DNA of 18,007 nt from an uncultured Clostridium sp. (GCA_900554565.1 USHX01000026.1:1-18007), one strand, 5' to 3'. Shown: positions 7,983-16,077, counted from the first letter of the stretch. Program-made: numbers and translations. The notes: generated by a model from the letters alone, not told the origin.

Positions 7983-8348
7983 TTACATGATATTTTCTAT
8001 TCTTTTTAATATATCCTTTGTCAATTCTATTGGCTTTTCCGTACTATTTCCTTTAATACTAAGAATTCTTAGTTTTTCATTGTGGTCATTATGTATTTCA
8101 GTTTTTACATCTTTAATCTGAACTACTTCTAATTGACCATTTTCTCCAATTTTTCTTATTTGTATTTCCCAATAATCTTGAGGTTTTACGTTTTTATAAA
8201 TTGCAAATGGATCTATTTCTAGGATCTTTAACATGTAATTTTCTAGTTCTGGTAAACTTTTTTTGACTGAATCTGATACATCAGCTTCAGTTGTTAACCC
8301 ACGTACAAGCAAATCTGTTCGTACTCTTTTAAATACTTCCTTAGACAT
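7983..8348 (-). CDS. Uncharacterised 121-aa protein, one-gene transcription unit
   Basis: Not recognised. The protein is 121 aa, soluble and mixed in charge, with no signal peptide or membrane segment. The N-terminus MSKEVFKRVRTDLLVRGLTT is followed by a helix-rich segment to about residue 47, then a beta-rich part (YWEIQIRKIGENGQLEVVQI, then LRILSIKG) and a C-terminal helix (TKDILKRIENIM). Its transcription signals are unusually clear: TTGACA-17-TATAAT upstream, AAAGGAGGAAG 7 bases before ATG, and a strong terminator right after the stop. That suggests an independently and strongly expressed small protein. It could also be read from the ftsH operon, since no terminator separates the two. Confidence 0.7.
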   Translation of the reverse strand: MSKEVFKRVRTDLLVRGLTTEADVSDSVKKSLPELENYMLKILEIDPFAIYKNVKPQDYWEIQIRKIGENGQLEVVQIKDVKTEIHNDHNEKLRILSIKGNSTEKPIELTKDILKRIENIM

Positions 8349-8380
8349 TTTTGTCTTCCTCCTTTGTGTAGTATGCGGAG

Positions 8381-8409
8381 ATTATATCACTTTATGTTAC
8401 TTCTGTCAA
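8381..8409 (-). promoter_or_regulatory. Consensus promoter of the 121-aa gene, overlapping the ftsH stop
   Basis: Minus strand: TTGACA (8409-8404), 17 bases, TATAAT (8386-8381), a perfect vegetative consensus. The TGA in TTGACA is the ftsH stop codon. Confidence 0.85.
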
Positions 8410-10211
8410 TTTTCAAAGAATTTTCCAAAATCTGCTTCATTTATTTTTTCTTTTTCCAATAGTGCTGTCGCAATTAGGTCTAATTTATCTCTATGCTCTT
8501 GTAATAGGCTTATTGCCCTGTTGTAAGCAGTATCTATTAAAGTTTTTACTTCTTCACCTATTCTGTCACCAATATTTTCTCCAAACATTTGAATTTCATA
8601 TGGTTCTTTTCCTTGGAAGTCTATTGGGCCTAATTTATCACTCATTCCGTATTTTGTTACCATATCTCTTGCAATTTTTGTTGCAACTTCTATATCGTTA
8701 CTTGCCCCTGTTGATATATCATTTAGAACTAATTTTTCTGCTGCTCTACCACCTAATAATGCAATTAGTTTTTCTTCCATTTCTGTTTTTGAAATATAGT
8801 ATTTATCTTCATCTGATTTATACATTGTATATCCGCCAGCAACGCCTCTTGGAACTATTGATATTTCTTTTACATTTGATTGTGTTGGTAAGTATCTGCT
8901 AACTACTGCATGTCCAGCTTCATGGTAAGCTGTTAATTTCTTGTCTTTAGCTGAATATACTCTTTCTCTTTTTTCTAATCCTACTGTTACTTTTTTTACA
9001 GCTTCTTCTACATCACTATTTTCAATATCTTCATGTTTATTTTTAGTTGCTACTATAGCTGCTTCATTTAATATATTTTCTAGTTCTGCTCCTGTAAATC
9101 CAGCTGTATCTTCTGCTATACTTGCTAAGTTTACACTATCTGCTAGTTTTTTGTCTTTTGCATGTATTCTTAATATTTCTAGTCTTCCTTTTAAATCTGG
9201 AGCTGGTATTGTTATTTGTCTATCAAATCTTCCTGGTCTTAATAATGCTTTATCTAACATTTCTGGTCTGTTTGTTGCAGCTAGTACAATTATTGTTTCT
9301 TCTGAACTAAATCCATCCATTTCTACTAATAATTGGTTTAGTGTTTGGTTATTTTCAGATTCTGCACCACTGTTTGATGTTCTTCTTGAACCTATTGCAT
9401 CTATTTCATCTATAAACACTATACATGGAGCCAATTTTCTTGCTTTTTCAAATAGCTTTCTTACTCTTGATGCTCCAAGTCCTGCAAACATTTCAATAAA
9501 TTCTGACCCACTCATTGATATAAATGGTACATCTGCTTCACCAGCTATTGCTTTTGCTATAAGAGTTTTTCCTGTTCCTGGTTTTCCATATAGTAAAACT
9601 CCTTTTGGTATTCTTGCTCCCATTCTTGTGAATTTTTCAGGTTTTTTTAGAAATTCTACTATTTCTTTCATTTCTGCTTTTTCTTCATCTAAACCTGCTA
9701 CATCATCAAATTTTATTTTTGTTTTTCTTTCAGTATCATCATATACTTTTCCTTTTTCACCTAAACCTTGCATTTTAAATATCATAATAAATAGTGCAAG
9801 CATTATTGCTGTAGGTAAAAAGCTTATTATTATACTTGGTATTTGTGCCATTATGCTTCTTGGTTTTTGTATTAATTCTATTTCATTTCCTTCTGCTACT
9901 TTAGTTTGCACTAATCCAATAAAATTTTCTACATTTGGAACTATTGCTGTTTTTTCTTCTTCAACATTTTTTTGTTTTACTTTTATTGTTGTACTTCCTG
10001 TTCTCATTTCTACTTTTTCAATGTTACCATATGCTAATTCTTTTATTAGGTCTGTATATGCTAATGTTTTTTCATCTTTTTCTTGTTTATTGCTATTTAA
10101 ATAAAATGCTGCTCCTATAAGTCCAATAAGTACCACAATTAATATGGCTATTACTATTAAAAGTTTTTTATCTTTTTTTTCGTTGTTTTTATTGTTATCT
10201 TTCTTACTCAT
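8406..10211 (-). CDS. ftsH: Membrane-bound ATP-dependent zinc metalloprotease FtsH
   Basis: 601 aa. FtsH is a hexameric AAA+ protease that extracts and degrades damaged membrane proteins and some regulators. Two membrane segments (17-37 and about 123-145) flank an extracytoplasmic domain. The AAA module has Walker A GKPGTGKT (209-216; most FtsH have GPPGTGKT), Walker B CIVFIDEIDAIG (263-274) and the second region of homology ATNRPEMLDKALLRPGRFDR (312-331). The protease site is HEAGH (430-434) with third zinc ligand D506 in STGASNDI. The pore loop reads FAGLGA (242-247) instead of the usual FVGVGA. GAGGAGGAGC precedes ATG. Last gene of the femX-alr-DUF1189-ftsH operon, 15 bases behind its neighbour. 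Confidence 0.97.
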   Translation of the reverse strand: MSKKDNNKNNEKKDKKLLIVIAILIVVLIGLIGAAFYLNSNKQEKDEKTLAYTDLIKELAYGNIEKVEMRTGSTTIKVKQKNVEEEKTAIVPNVENFIGLVQTKVAEGNEIELIQKPRSIMAQIPSIIISFLPTAIMLALFIMIFKMQGLGEKGKVYDDTERKTKIKFDDVAGLDEEKAEMKEIVEFLKKPEKFTRMGARIPKGVLLYGKPGTGKTLIAKAIAGEADVPFISMSGSEFIEMFAGLGASRVRKLFEKARKLAPCIVFIDEIDAIGSRRTSNSGAESENNQTLNQLLVEMDGFSSEETIIVLAATNRPEMLDKALLRPGRFDRQITIPAPDLKGRLEILRIHAKDKKLADSVNLASIAEDTAGFTGAELENILNEAAIVATKNKHEDIENSDVEEAVKKVTVGLEKRERVYSAKDKKLTAYHEAGHAVVSRYLPTQSNVKEISIVPRGVAGGYTMYKSDEDKYYISKTEMEEKLIALLGGRAAEKLVLNDISTGASNDIEVATKIARDMVTKYGMSDKLGPIDFQGKEPYEIQMFGENIGDRIGEEVKTLIDTAYNRAISLLQEHRDKLDLIATALLEKEKINEADFGKFFEN

Positions 10212-10226
10212 TGCTCCTCCTCTATT

Positions 10227-11324
10227 TTAAGCACATCCTTCTCCTTCAGGTTCGTTATTTCCCTTTTCTTCCTTTTTATTTTCTTTTTTCTTTTTTTCTT
10301 CTTCTTTATCTTTTTTCTTTCGGTCTTCTTTTTCTTGTTGTTCTTGTTCTTCTCTTTCTTTCTCTTGTAATTCTTTTTTTATAATTTTTTCCGCTTCTGC
10401 AATTTTCATTAATTCAAATTGTTTTTTTATAAATTCTGTTTTTAATATCAATATTGCTGCTACTAAGTATATTGCTGCTACTGCAACATACATTACTTGA
10501 AAGTATTCCATTGTAAATGGCATAAAGATATTTACAGCTATATATAGCATATTTAATATTGTTGATAAAGTTAATGCATATACTGACATATTAAATATTG
10601 CAACATATCTCATTTTTATTCTTGCCAACCATGTTGTTATATATCCAAAAATACTTAAAAGTACTGTATTTGATATTGTTGTTAATAAGTACATTATAAA
10701 TGCATATATAAATATTGTTATTCCTAAACTTACATATAATGAAATTATTTGGCTACTATTTGCATAATTTATTACATCTTGTTTTGTAAAATTTGTTATT
10801 CCCATATTCTCTAAACTATCTTTATAGTTGTATGATATTGTTCCTGATACATTTGGTGTTTTTATCATTACTTTATCTTTTAAAATTATAATTCCTTCGC
10901 CCTGTTTTGTAATTTCATTTAAATAGGTGTTTATTTCTTGTTCATTTTCTGTTTTAGTGTCTATTATTACTTTTCCTGCTATAGAATCTTCTTCTGAAAT
11001 TTCTATTTTTTCTGTAGTTTCTACATCTAATTTTCCATCTTGATAAGTAAATTCAGGAAATTCATTTTGTAAATAGTTAACACCATTTTTTACTACTGTT
11101 GTTGTTTTATATATCATTCCTAATGAAAGTACAATTGCAAGTATTGCTACAATTTTAGACATGTAACTCATTGCTCTTCCTAAGCCTGTTGCTGCCATTT
11201 CTGGATAGTTTTCTATTTTTGTAATTGAATACCAAAGGCTTTTCCAAAAGCTTATTTTCTTTGTTTCTTCTTTTTTATTTTCGATATCTATTTTTGTATT
11301 TTCACTATTGTTTTCTTCTTTCAT
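10227..11324 (-). CDS. DUF1189-like polytopic membrane protein with charged tail
   Basis: 365 aa. Residues 1-55 are cytoplasmic and include SFWKSLWYSITKIENYP. Predicted membrane helices lie at about 56-73, 193-215, 216-235, 239-264 and 275-295. A soluble loop of about 120 residues (74-190, including FPEFTYQDGKL) lies outside between the first two. Residues 305-365 are a highly charged Glu/Lys coil (EEKKKKENKKEEKG) ending GEGCA. The order of helices and the FxYxDGKL signature fit the uncharacterised DUF1189 family of Bacillota; this is recognition by pattern and not certain. Its ATG shares one base with the alr stop (TAATG), so it is translationally coupled to alr. It lies just before ftsH, whose substrates are membrane proteins. 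Function is unknown. Confidence 0.7.
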   Translation of the reverse strand: MKEENNSENTKIDIENKKEETKKISFWKSLWYSITKIENYPEMAATGLGRAMSYMSKIVAILAIVLSLGMIYKTTTVVKNGVNYLQNEFPEFTYQDGKLDVETTEKIEISEEDSIAGKVIIDTKTENEQEINTYLNEITKQGEGIIILKDKVMIKTPNVSGTISYNYKDSLENMGITNFTKQDVINYANSSQIISLYVSLGITIFIYAFIMYLLTTISNTVLLSIFGYITTWLARIKMRYVAIFNMSVYALTLSTILNMLYIAVNIFMPFTMEYFQVMYVAVAAIYLVAAILILKTEFIKKQFELMKIAEAEKIIKKELQEKEREEQEQQEKEDRKKKDKEEEKKKKENKKEEKGNNEPEGEGCA

Positions 11325-12442
11325 TATCTGTACTCCCTTCTTACACTAGAGTCTACAAATTTTGGATTTATATTAAATATTACTTTATCTCCTATTTTTA
11401 TGTCTTTGTTTGTAATATCACATGTTACATGATATGTTCCAACTCTTCCTAGGATTTGGCAATTTTGTTCATTTATTTTGGCATATAATGCTTGTTCTTT
11501 GAAAAAGTCTTTTACATCTCTTACTATATATCTTAGCTTGTCCACTTCTCTAAACATGTCTCTGCCATTTACAATGTTTACACCTTCCATATATCCACAT
11601 GGGACTATTGCAACTTTTGTGTTTCCTTTTGTTTCATATGTATTTGAATATCCAATATTAAACTTTTCTGGAAGTTCTTTTATTTCTGTAACTTTTGATT
11701 CCAAATACGCTATTTTCTTTAATCCCATATTGTTTGCAAATGATAGTCTTCCTAAAAATGCTGAACCAACTCTTACCGCATTTAAGTGCATGTTAGGATA
11801 TTTTACAAATGCTGATGAATTGCATACATGTAACATTCCTGTTTCTATTTGATTCATTTTTAGTACTTCTATTACATTTATAAATCTTTCAAATTGTAAT
11901 TTTGTATATTTTTCATCATAAAAGCTAAGTGAAAAATGTGTAAATGTTCCTTCTATTTTTATGTTTTTTATTTGTTTTAGTGTTTCTACCATTTCATCTC
12001 TATTGCTGTACACAAAACCATATCTTCCAAATCCTGTATCTATTTTTAAATGTACTCTTACTTGCTTATTTTCTTCTTTAGCTATTTTTTCTGCCACTTC
12101 TATATCTTCTTTTGACCCTATTGTTATTATTATATTGTTTTTTACTAATGTTCTTAGGTCTTCCTCAATAGCTGTTGAAGATAACATAAGTATTTCTTCC
12201 TTAATTCCTGCTTTTCTTAGTTTTATTGCTTCTTCTAAAGTTGATACAGCAAAAAAATCTATTCCATTATCTATTAAAAATTTTGTGTATTCTATAATTC
12301 CTAATCCATAGGCATTACCTTTTACTACTGCAATTATTTTTACATTGTTACCTTTATCATCTTTTCCACTTTTTTTAGTGTACTCTTTTATTTTATCTAT
12401 ATTGTGTCTTAAGTCTTCTTTTTTTATTACTAATGTACTCAT
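11324..12442 (-). CDS. alr: Alanine racemase, divergent
   Basis: 372 aa, normal length. Alanine racemase makes D-alanine for peptidoglycan with pyridoxal phosphate. VVK41GNAYGLG carries the PLP lysine (typical VVKANAYGHG). DTGFGRYG, GTFTHFS, MLHVCNSSA and VRVGSAFLGRL match the barrel, and Y265 in IGYSNTY corresponds to the second catalytic base. The CGYMEG segment follows. One conserved patch is changed: the usual GR(I/V)xMDQ near 333-338 reads GRVGTYH, and the end differs from classical enzymes. It may therefore act on alanine with altered kinetics or on another amino acid. GGGAGA overlaps the end of the femX-like gene; that gene and alr are 13 bases apart, linking two wall-precursor functions. 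Confidence 0.82.
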   Translation of the reverse strand: MSTLVIKKEDLRHNIDKIKEYTKKSGKDDKGNNVKIIAVVKGNAYGLGIIEYTKFLIDNGIDFFAVSTLEEAIKLRKAGIKEEILMLSSTAIEEDLRTLVKNNIIITIGSKEDIEVAEKIAKEENKQVRVHLKIDTGFGRYGFVYSNRDEMVETLKQIKNIKIEGTFTHFSLSFYDEKYTKLQFERFINVIEVLKMNQIETGMLHVCNSSAFVKYPNMHLNAVRVGSAFLGRLSFANNMGLKKIAYLESKVTEIKELPEKFNIGYSNTYETKGNTKVAIVPCGYMEGVNIVNGRDMFREVDKLRYIVRDVKDFFKEQALYAKINEQNCQILGRVGTYHVTCDITNKDIKIGDKVIFNINPKFVDSSVRREYR

Positions 12443-12455
12443 TTTAGGTTCTCCC

Positions 12456-13514
12456 TTATTTTGCTAGTTTTCTTTTTATTTGTCTTAATGTTCTAAATGC
12501 TTTTTCTGAAAAACGATACATTTTGTATGTTAATGGTTTATATGGTATATATATTTCCCCTATAAATTCTGTAAATGTTGCTCCAAATCCTTGTTTAAAT
12601 CTGTATAATCCGTATTGTGGATGTGTTTCATCAACTACTCCTGATACTCCTCTAAAGTCATATACATCATCATGTCTTGCTATTGCCATTTTTATCATTT
12701 CCCATTGTAATAGATAGTTTGGCATTAAGTTTCTATGTTTGTTGCTACTTGCTCCATATAAATACCATGTTTTGTTCCCATAAAATATTGGTATTACTCC
12801 TGAGATTGGTTCTCCTTCGTAATATGCCATAAGTAGTTTCATATGGTTTGGTGCCATTTCATCATACATTTTTTCAAAGTATTCCAATGGTCTTGTTATA
12901 AATCCATCTCTTTTTCCTGTTTCTATCATTATTTTGTGGAAGTCTTTTAAGTCTTCTCTTGTTCCTTCTCTTACTTCAACACCTTTTCTTCCAGCTAAAC
13001 GTATATTATATCTCCATTTTTGCTTAAATCCTGCCATTATTTCTTCTTCTGTTTTGTCTTTTATGTCTAGTCTAAATACATATCTTGGTTGTATTTCATC
13101 CTTAAAATCTTTTGCATCATCTTTTATTTTGTATCCTAGGTTTGTTACAACATCTCTAAATGTTTGATCTGAGCTTAGTATGTCTGGTTCTATTCTTAAT
13201 ACTATTGCTTTGTATTTTCTTGCTAGTTCTTTTGCTCCATCTGTTAGTTGTTTCATTACAGATATGTCATGTATGTCACATACTGGTCCTCTTGATGAGT
13301 ACATAATGTTTCCGAATATTGGCATTTTTCTAATCCATACACATAGTGAGCCTGTTATGTTTCCTTCTTCATCTTCTGCTAGTATTACTTCTGGTTTCCA
13401 GTTTGGCTTTTTTATTTCTGCCCATTCTAGTGATTGTTGGAAATTACATCTCTCGTGGTTTTCTAAAAATTCTTTATATTTTATTTTTGATTCTTCATCT
13501 GTTACAAATCTCAT
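12456..13514 (-). CDS. FemX/FemAB-type peptidoglycan cross-bridge aminoacyltransferase
   Basis: 352 aa. Proteins of this family transfer amino acids from aminoacyl-tRNA to the lysine of lipid II or a lipid precursor to start or extend the interpeptide bridge. Two GNAT-like halves are visible. The first has NFQQSLEWAEIKKPNWKPEV, IRKMPIFGNIMYSSRGPVCD and IRIEPD-like LRIEPDI. The second has FKQKWRYNIRLAGRKGVEVR, ARGDGF-like TGKRDGFITRP, GNKTWYLYGASSNKHRNLMP, LLQWEMIKMA and YDFRGVSG, ending in GLYRFKQGFGATFTEFIGE. These are strong family signatures. The long coiled-coil insertion of staphylococcal FemA is absent. AGGAGG precedes ATG. It heads the four-gene operon ending with ftsH and has its own promoter. 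Which amino acid it adds cannot be read from sequence. Confidence 0.88.
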   Translation of the reverse strand: MRFVTDEESKIKYKEFLENHERCNFQQSLEWAEIKKPNWKPEVILAEDEEGNITGSLCVWIRKMPIFGNIMYSSRGPVCDIHDISVMKQLTDGAKELARKYKAIVLRIEPDILSSDQTFRDVVTNLGYKIKDDAKDFKDEIQPRYVFRLDIKDKTEEEIMAGFKQKWRYNIRLAGRKGVEVREGTREDLKDFHKIMIETGKRDGFITRPLEYFEKMYDEMAPNHMKLLMAYYEGEPISGVIPIFYGNKTWYLYGASSNKHRNLMPNYLLQWEMIKMAIARHDDVYDFRGVSGVVDETHPQYGLYRFKQGFGATFTEFIGEIYIPYKPLTYKMYRFSEKAFRTLRQIKRKLAK

Positions 13515-13553
13515 GTTTTTTTGTCCTCCTAATATTATTTACAATCTAAACGT

Positions 13554-13582
13554 ATTTTACACTAATTTGTGAAATTTTACAA
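13554..13582 (-). promoter_or_regulatory. Promoter of the femX-alr-DUF1189-ftsH operon
   Basis: Minus strand: TTGTAA (13582-13577), 17 bases, TAAAAT (13559-13554), about 40 bases before the start codon. Nothing else is seen in 13583-13632. Confidence 0.55.
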
Positions 13583-13632
13583 GTAAAATATTTATTTAGC
13601 CTTAGCCAATTTTTAAAAATTTGTTTTATACT

Positions 13633-13660
13633 AAAAATAAGCCAGCTTTACTGACTTATT
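13633..13660 (-). terminator. Terminator downstream of the histidine phosphatase region
   Basis: Minus strand: AATAAG-t-CAG, loop taaag, CTG-g-CTTATT followed by a short T-run. A 9-bp stem with one internal mismatch. It lies 36 bases after the in-frame stop at 13696. Confidence 0.6.
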
Positions 13661-13695
13661 AAATTAACTAGTTTTATTTAAGCATATAGATTATA

Positions 13696-13899
13696 TCAAA
13701 AATCAAAATCTAAATATGCATATTTTTTAGTTTTAAAATTCAAATAATCATTTATTTTTTCTTTGGACAAACCTGAAATTTCATTTATTCTTTTATAAGA
13801 ATTATCATATTTTACTAATGGAACTATATATCTTCTTTTAGTAGTTATACTAACGCAATATTTATCCAAAACAGGAGAATCACTTTCTGATATTTTAGT
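13696..13899 (-). pseudogene. 67 in-frame coding-like codons directly after the histidine phosphatase stop
   Basis: After the TAA at 13902-13900 the same frame continues without a stop for 67 codons to TGA at 13698-13696. It reads TKISESDSPVLDKYCVSITT, then KRRYIVPLVKYDNSYKRINE, then ISGLSKEKINDYLNFKTKKY and AYLDFDF. The residues look like a real soluble protein: no runs of low complexity, and a helix-turn-helix-like stretch RINEISGLSKEKINDY. There is no ATG/GTG start and no ribosome site. It may be the tail of a longer protein cut by a nonsense mutation, a product of stop readthrough, or a remnant of another gene. The terminator follows its end rather than the phosphatase stop. No family recognised. 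Confidence 0.5.
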
Positions 13900-14427
13900 T
13901 TAAAAAGTAGTCTCAAAAATTTCAGCTGGTTTCATATCTCCACAATCGCAAATAGATTGAAACACCATTTTATGAGCAACTACAATTATTGTATCATATT
14001 TTTCTTTATATTTATCAATAACAGACATACCTCTGTTTCTCAAGTGTTCTTTTGTCTCCCATTTTCTTTTTTCATTAGTTGGATAAATCCCATTATTTTT
14101 TATATAATCATTATAATATTCTTTCATTTCTTCACTGTTTTTGTACTGGTATGTAAGGTCTGGTTGCCATTCTCTAATATCTGGTTCAACTACAATGTCA
14201 ATTCCTGTTTCTTTTGATATTATACTAGCTGTTTGCAATGCTCTTGTATATGGTGATGTTACAATAATTTGTGCATTTTTTAGTCTAGCATCTTTTGATG
14301 TCTTTATAACATCTTTTATATTTTCTTCTTTTAATGGTGCAAAATCATGACCTTGTCCTATAAATCCATGTGTATCTCCATATGTATAATCTGGTTTACC
14401 ATGTCTAATTAAATAAAATGTTGACAT
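13900..14427 (-). CDS. Histidine phosphatase (phosphoglycerate mutase-like) family protein
   Basis: 175 aa from the ATG at 14427. An ATG two codons upstream (14433) lies one base from GGAGG, too close, while 14427 has 7-base spacing. The branch-2H phosphatase set is visible: R8-H9-G10 with the phosphate-accepting histidine, SPYTRALQTA with the second arginine, the acidic REWQPD, and VVAHKMVF with the second histidine (usually VVxHGG/GM; the following residue is Lys here). Length and the C-terminal PAEIFETTF resemble the normal end of small family members. Substrate is unknown (sugar phosphates, phosphoserine or signalling nucleotides are typical). It is transcribed alone from its own promoter; the same reading frame continues past its stop (see 13696-13899). 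Confidence 0.82.
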   Translation of the reverse strand: MSTFYLIRHGKPDYTYGDTHGFIGQGHDFAPLKEENIKDVIKTSKDARLKNAQIIVTSPYTRALQTASIISKETGIDIVVEPDIREWQPDLTYQYKNSEEMKEYYNDYIKNNGIYPTNEKRKWETKEHLRNRGMSVIDKYKEKYDTIIVVAHKMVFQSICDCGDMKPAEIFETTF

Positions 14428-14470
14428 ATTCATTCCTCCAATTTATATATAATCATTTATGTTTTTCAAT

Positions 14471-14499
14471 ATTTTATTATATTTAATCTTTTTTATCAA
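14471..14499 (-). promoter_or_regulatory. Promoter of the histidine phosphatase gene
   Basis: Minus strand: TTGATA (14499-14494), 17 bases, TAAAAT (14476-14471), about 40 bases before the start codon. Confidence 0.6.
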
Positions 14500-14507
14500 C
14501 ATTATAT

Positions 14508-14542
14508 AAAAATGAAGATATAACTTTAAGTTAAATCTTCAT
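14508..14542 (-). terminator. Terminator after the DGAHR-motif gene
   Basis: Minus strand: ATGAAGAT (14542-14535) pairs with ATCTTCAT (14519-14512), enclosing an inner AACTT-a-AAGTT stem, and is followed by a T-run. It lies 13 bases after the stop at 14555. Confidence 0.75.
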
Positions 14543-14554
14543 CATTAGTTATTG

Positions 14555-15205
14555 TCATATTTTTAAATATTTTTTAGATACATTTTTTATTTTCTCAACA
14601 TATTTATGTGGCATCCCTCTTTGTAAAAAAAATGCTTCATCATATTTTCCATCTAATAAATCAAAAACACAGTACTGTATTTTTAAGTCAAAATACAAGG
14701 ATATCGCAATTCTATGAGCTCCATCAATAGGTATTCCCGTTATGCTAATCGGAATTATAGTTTTATCTAACTTTCTACAGAATTTGACGTTTTCTATAAG
14801 AGAATTAAACTTTATTGTAAAATCATTTGCATTGTTTTTTCTTCCATCAGGCTCATGAAAATTATTAAATGCCTTTATATGTGATAAATATATTTCTGTA
14901 GCTTCTTTTAAATTGAAATTTTCAATATATGATTTAACATAGTAGTATTTTACAAATATATCAAATCTATAATTAGATAATAAATTAATAGGGCTAGTTC
15001 TATAAATATTAATCTTATCTCTATGTGGTATAAGATTAAAAATATATTCATTATCAAGTAATTTTTCAACTTGATTTAACGAAACTGTTTGTATTTTTTT
15101 ACTATCAATAATTGGAGATTCATTTAAAGAAGAAATAATTTTATTTTTCTTATTATAAAATCTTCCAAATTCTATTTCTCCCATTCCATCGACTATTTTT
15201 TTCAT
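14555..15205 (-). CDS. Uncharacterised protein with ParB-like DGAHR motif
   Basis: 216 aa. GIPIDGAHRIAISLYF (DGAHR at 161-165) resembles the (D/N)GxHR active-site motif of the ParB/sulfiredoxin fold; the rest is not recognised. No signal peptide or membrane segment. A Tyr-rich helical region (80-115, FDIFVKYYYVKSYIENFNLK) precedes it. In other bacteria, proteins with an (N/D)GAHR-x-A-x-x-Y-F motif occur in surface polysaccharide loci, but no glycosyltransferases are present here. The fold suggests nucleotide or phosphoryl chemistry; that is inference. It has its own promoter, AAAGGT 9 bases before ATG and its own terminator, and is transcribed divergently from the MBL-HAD genes. Confidence 0.55.
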   Translation of the reverse strand: MKKIVDGMGEIEFGRFYNKKNKIISSLNESPIIDSKKIQTVSLNQVEKLLDNEYIFNLIPHRDKINIYRTSPINLLSNYRFDIFVKYYYVKSYIENFNLKEATEIYLSHIKAFNNFHEPDGRKNNANDFTIKFNSLIENVKFCRKLDKTIIPISITGIPIDGAHRIAISLYFDLKIQYCVFDLLDGKYDEAFFLQRGMPHKYVEKIKNVSKKYLKI

Positions 15206-15226
15206 ACTTCATTACCTTTACGCATA

Positions 15227-15255
15227 ATTTTATCATATAAAAATTAAATTTTCAA
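15227..15255 (-). promoter_or_regulatory. Promoter of the DGAHR-motif gene
   Basis: Minus strand: TTGAAA (15255-15250), 17 bases, TAAAAT (15232-15227). Directly upstream lies a palindrome TTGTAA-ttttt-TTACAA (15261-15277), shared with the divergent MBL promoter and a possible operator. Confidence 0.6.
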
Positions 15256-15306
15256 CATTTTTGTAATTTTTTTACAATTTAGCTTGTGTCAATTTTAGAA
15301 AAATAA

Positions 15307-15335
15307 TTTACGAATATTTTTTATTATGATAAAAT
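15307..15335 (+). promoter_or_regulatory. Promoter of the MBL-HAD genes
   Basis: TTTACG (15307-15312), 17 bases, TAAAAT (15330-15335). GGTGAT (15342-15347) before the ATG at 15351 would be the ribosome site; the leader is very short. Confidence 0.45.
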
Positions 15336-15350
15336 ATGTTTGGTGATATT

Positions 15351-16065
15351 ATGGAATTAAAAATTTTAGGAACTGGTTCAATATATTCAAAAAGAAATTG
15401 TTCAAGTGCAATTGTTGATAAAACTATTTTAATAGATATTCGGTCCTGGAACTGTCAAACAATTATTAAAAGAAAATTATGCTTTAAATAACATTAATAC
15501 AATTTTAATAACACATCTTCACTCAGACCATATATTAGACTTCCCCATTTTAATGGTTAACTTAGAAATTTTAAAAATTAATCATAAAATTAAAGTTATA
15601 GGTCCCATACATTTAAAACAAAAGTTAACTAATCTATTAAAAATATTATATGGTAATTACTTTGATAGTTTTATTGAACGAAATATAGAATTTATAGAAA
15701 TATCAGATGAATCATATAGCCTCATGGAAAACAATTACAAAATTGATATGATAAAAGTTGAACATTCTGGAATAGAAGCATATGGCTATTTAATAAACAA
15801 TTTGTTAGGTTTTACTGGTGACAGTTCTTTCTGTAATAACATTATTAAACTATTTAATAATTGTCAGACACTTATTGCTGATTGTTCAATATTAGTTGGA
15901 GATTCCAATCATATGGGGTTTGATAATATAAGTTTTCTTTTAAAATCTAACGAAAACAAAAACATTATAGCTACACATTTAAGAGATGACACAAGGGATA
16001 GTTTGCTTTTTTACACTAATGATAAATTTAAAATTGTAGAAGATGGATATTGTATAAAAATTTAG
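15351..16065 (+). pseudogene. Metallo-beta-lactamase-fold hydrolase (RNase Z-like), frameshifted
   Basis: From ATG 15351 the protein reads MELKILGTGSIYSKRNCSSA, then IVDKTILIDI. An extra base at 15441 (GATATT-C-GGTCCTGGA) then breaks the frame, which stops within 50 codons. Skipping it restores GPGTVKQLLKENYALNNINT, the metal motif HLHSDH (55-60) and the remainder to TAG at 16065, about 237 aa in all. Further ligands are H138 (VEHSGI), D157 (GFTGDSSF), H187 (GDSNHMGFD) and H209 (IIATHLRDD). The order matches RNase Z and related phosphodiesterases, though the long tRNA-binding arm is not evident. An internal ATG at 15553 would give a product without the HxHxDH motif, so it would be inactive. 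HAD phosphatase follows 12 bases downstream. Either real decay or a sequencing error. Confidence 0.8.
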
Positions 16066-16077
16066 GAGGTTTTTATT

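Noticed and set aside
8941..10104. A 387-codon open frame antisense to ftsH
   Set aside because: It is wholly inside ftsH on the other strand, is Ser/Phe-rich as expected from the complement of Glu/Lys codons, and has no ribosome site. FtsH motifs are complete on the minus strand.
13900..13902. TAA reassignment as explanation for in-frame continuations after stops
   Set aside because: TAA ends most genes in the window at normal protein lengths, so it is a regular stop codon.
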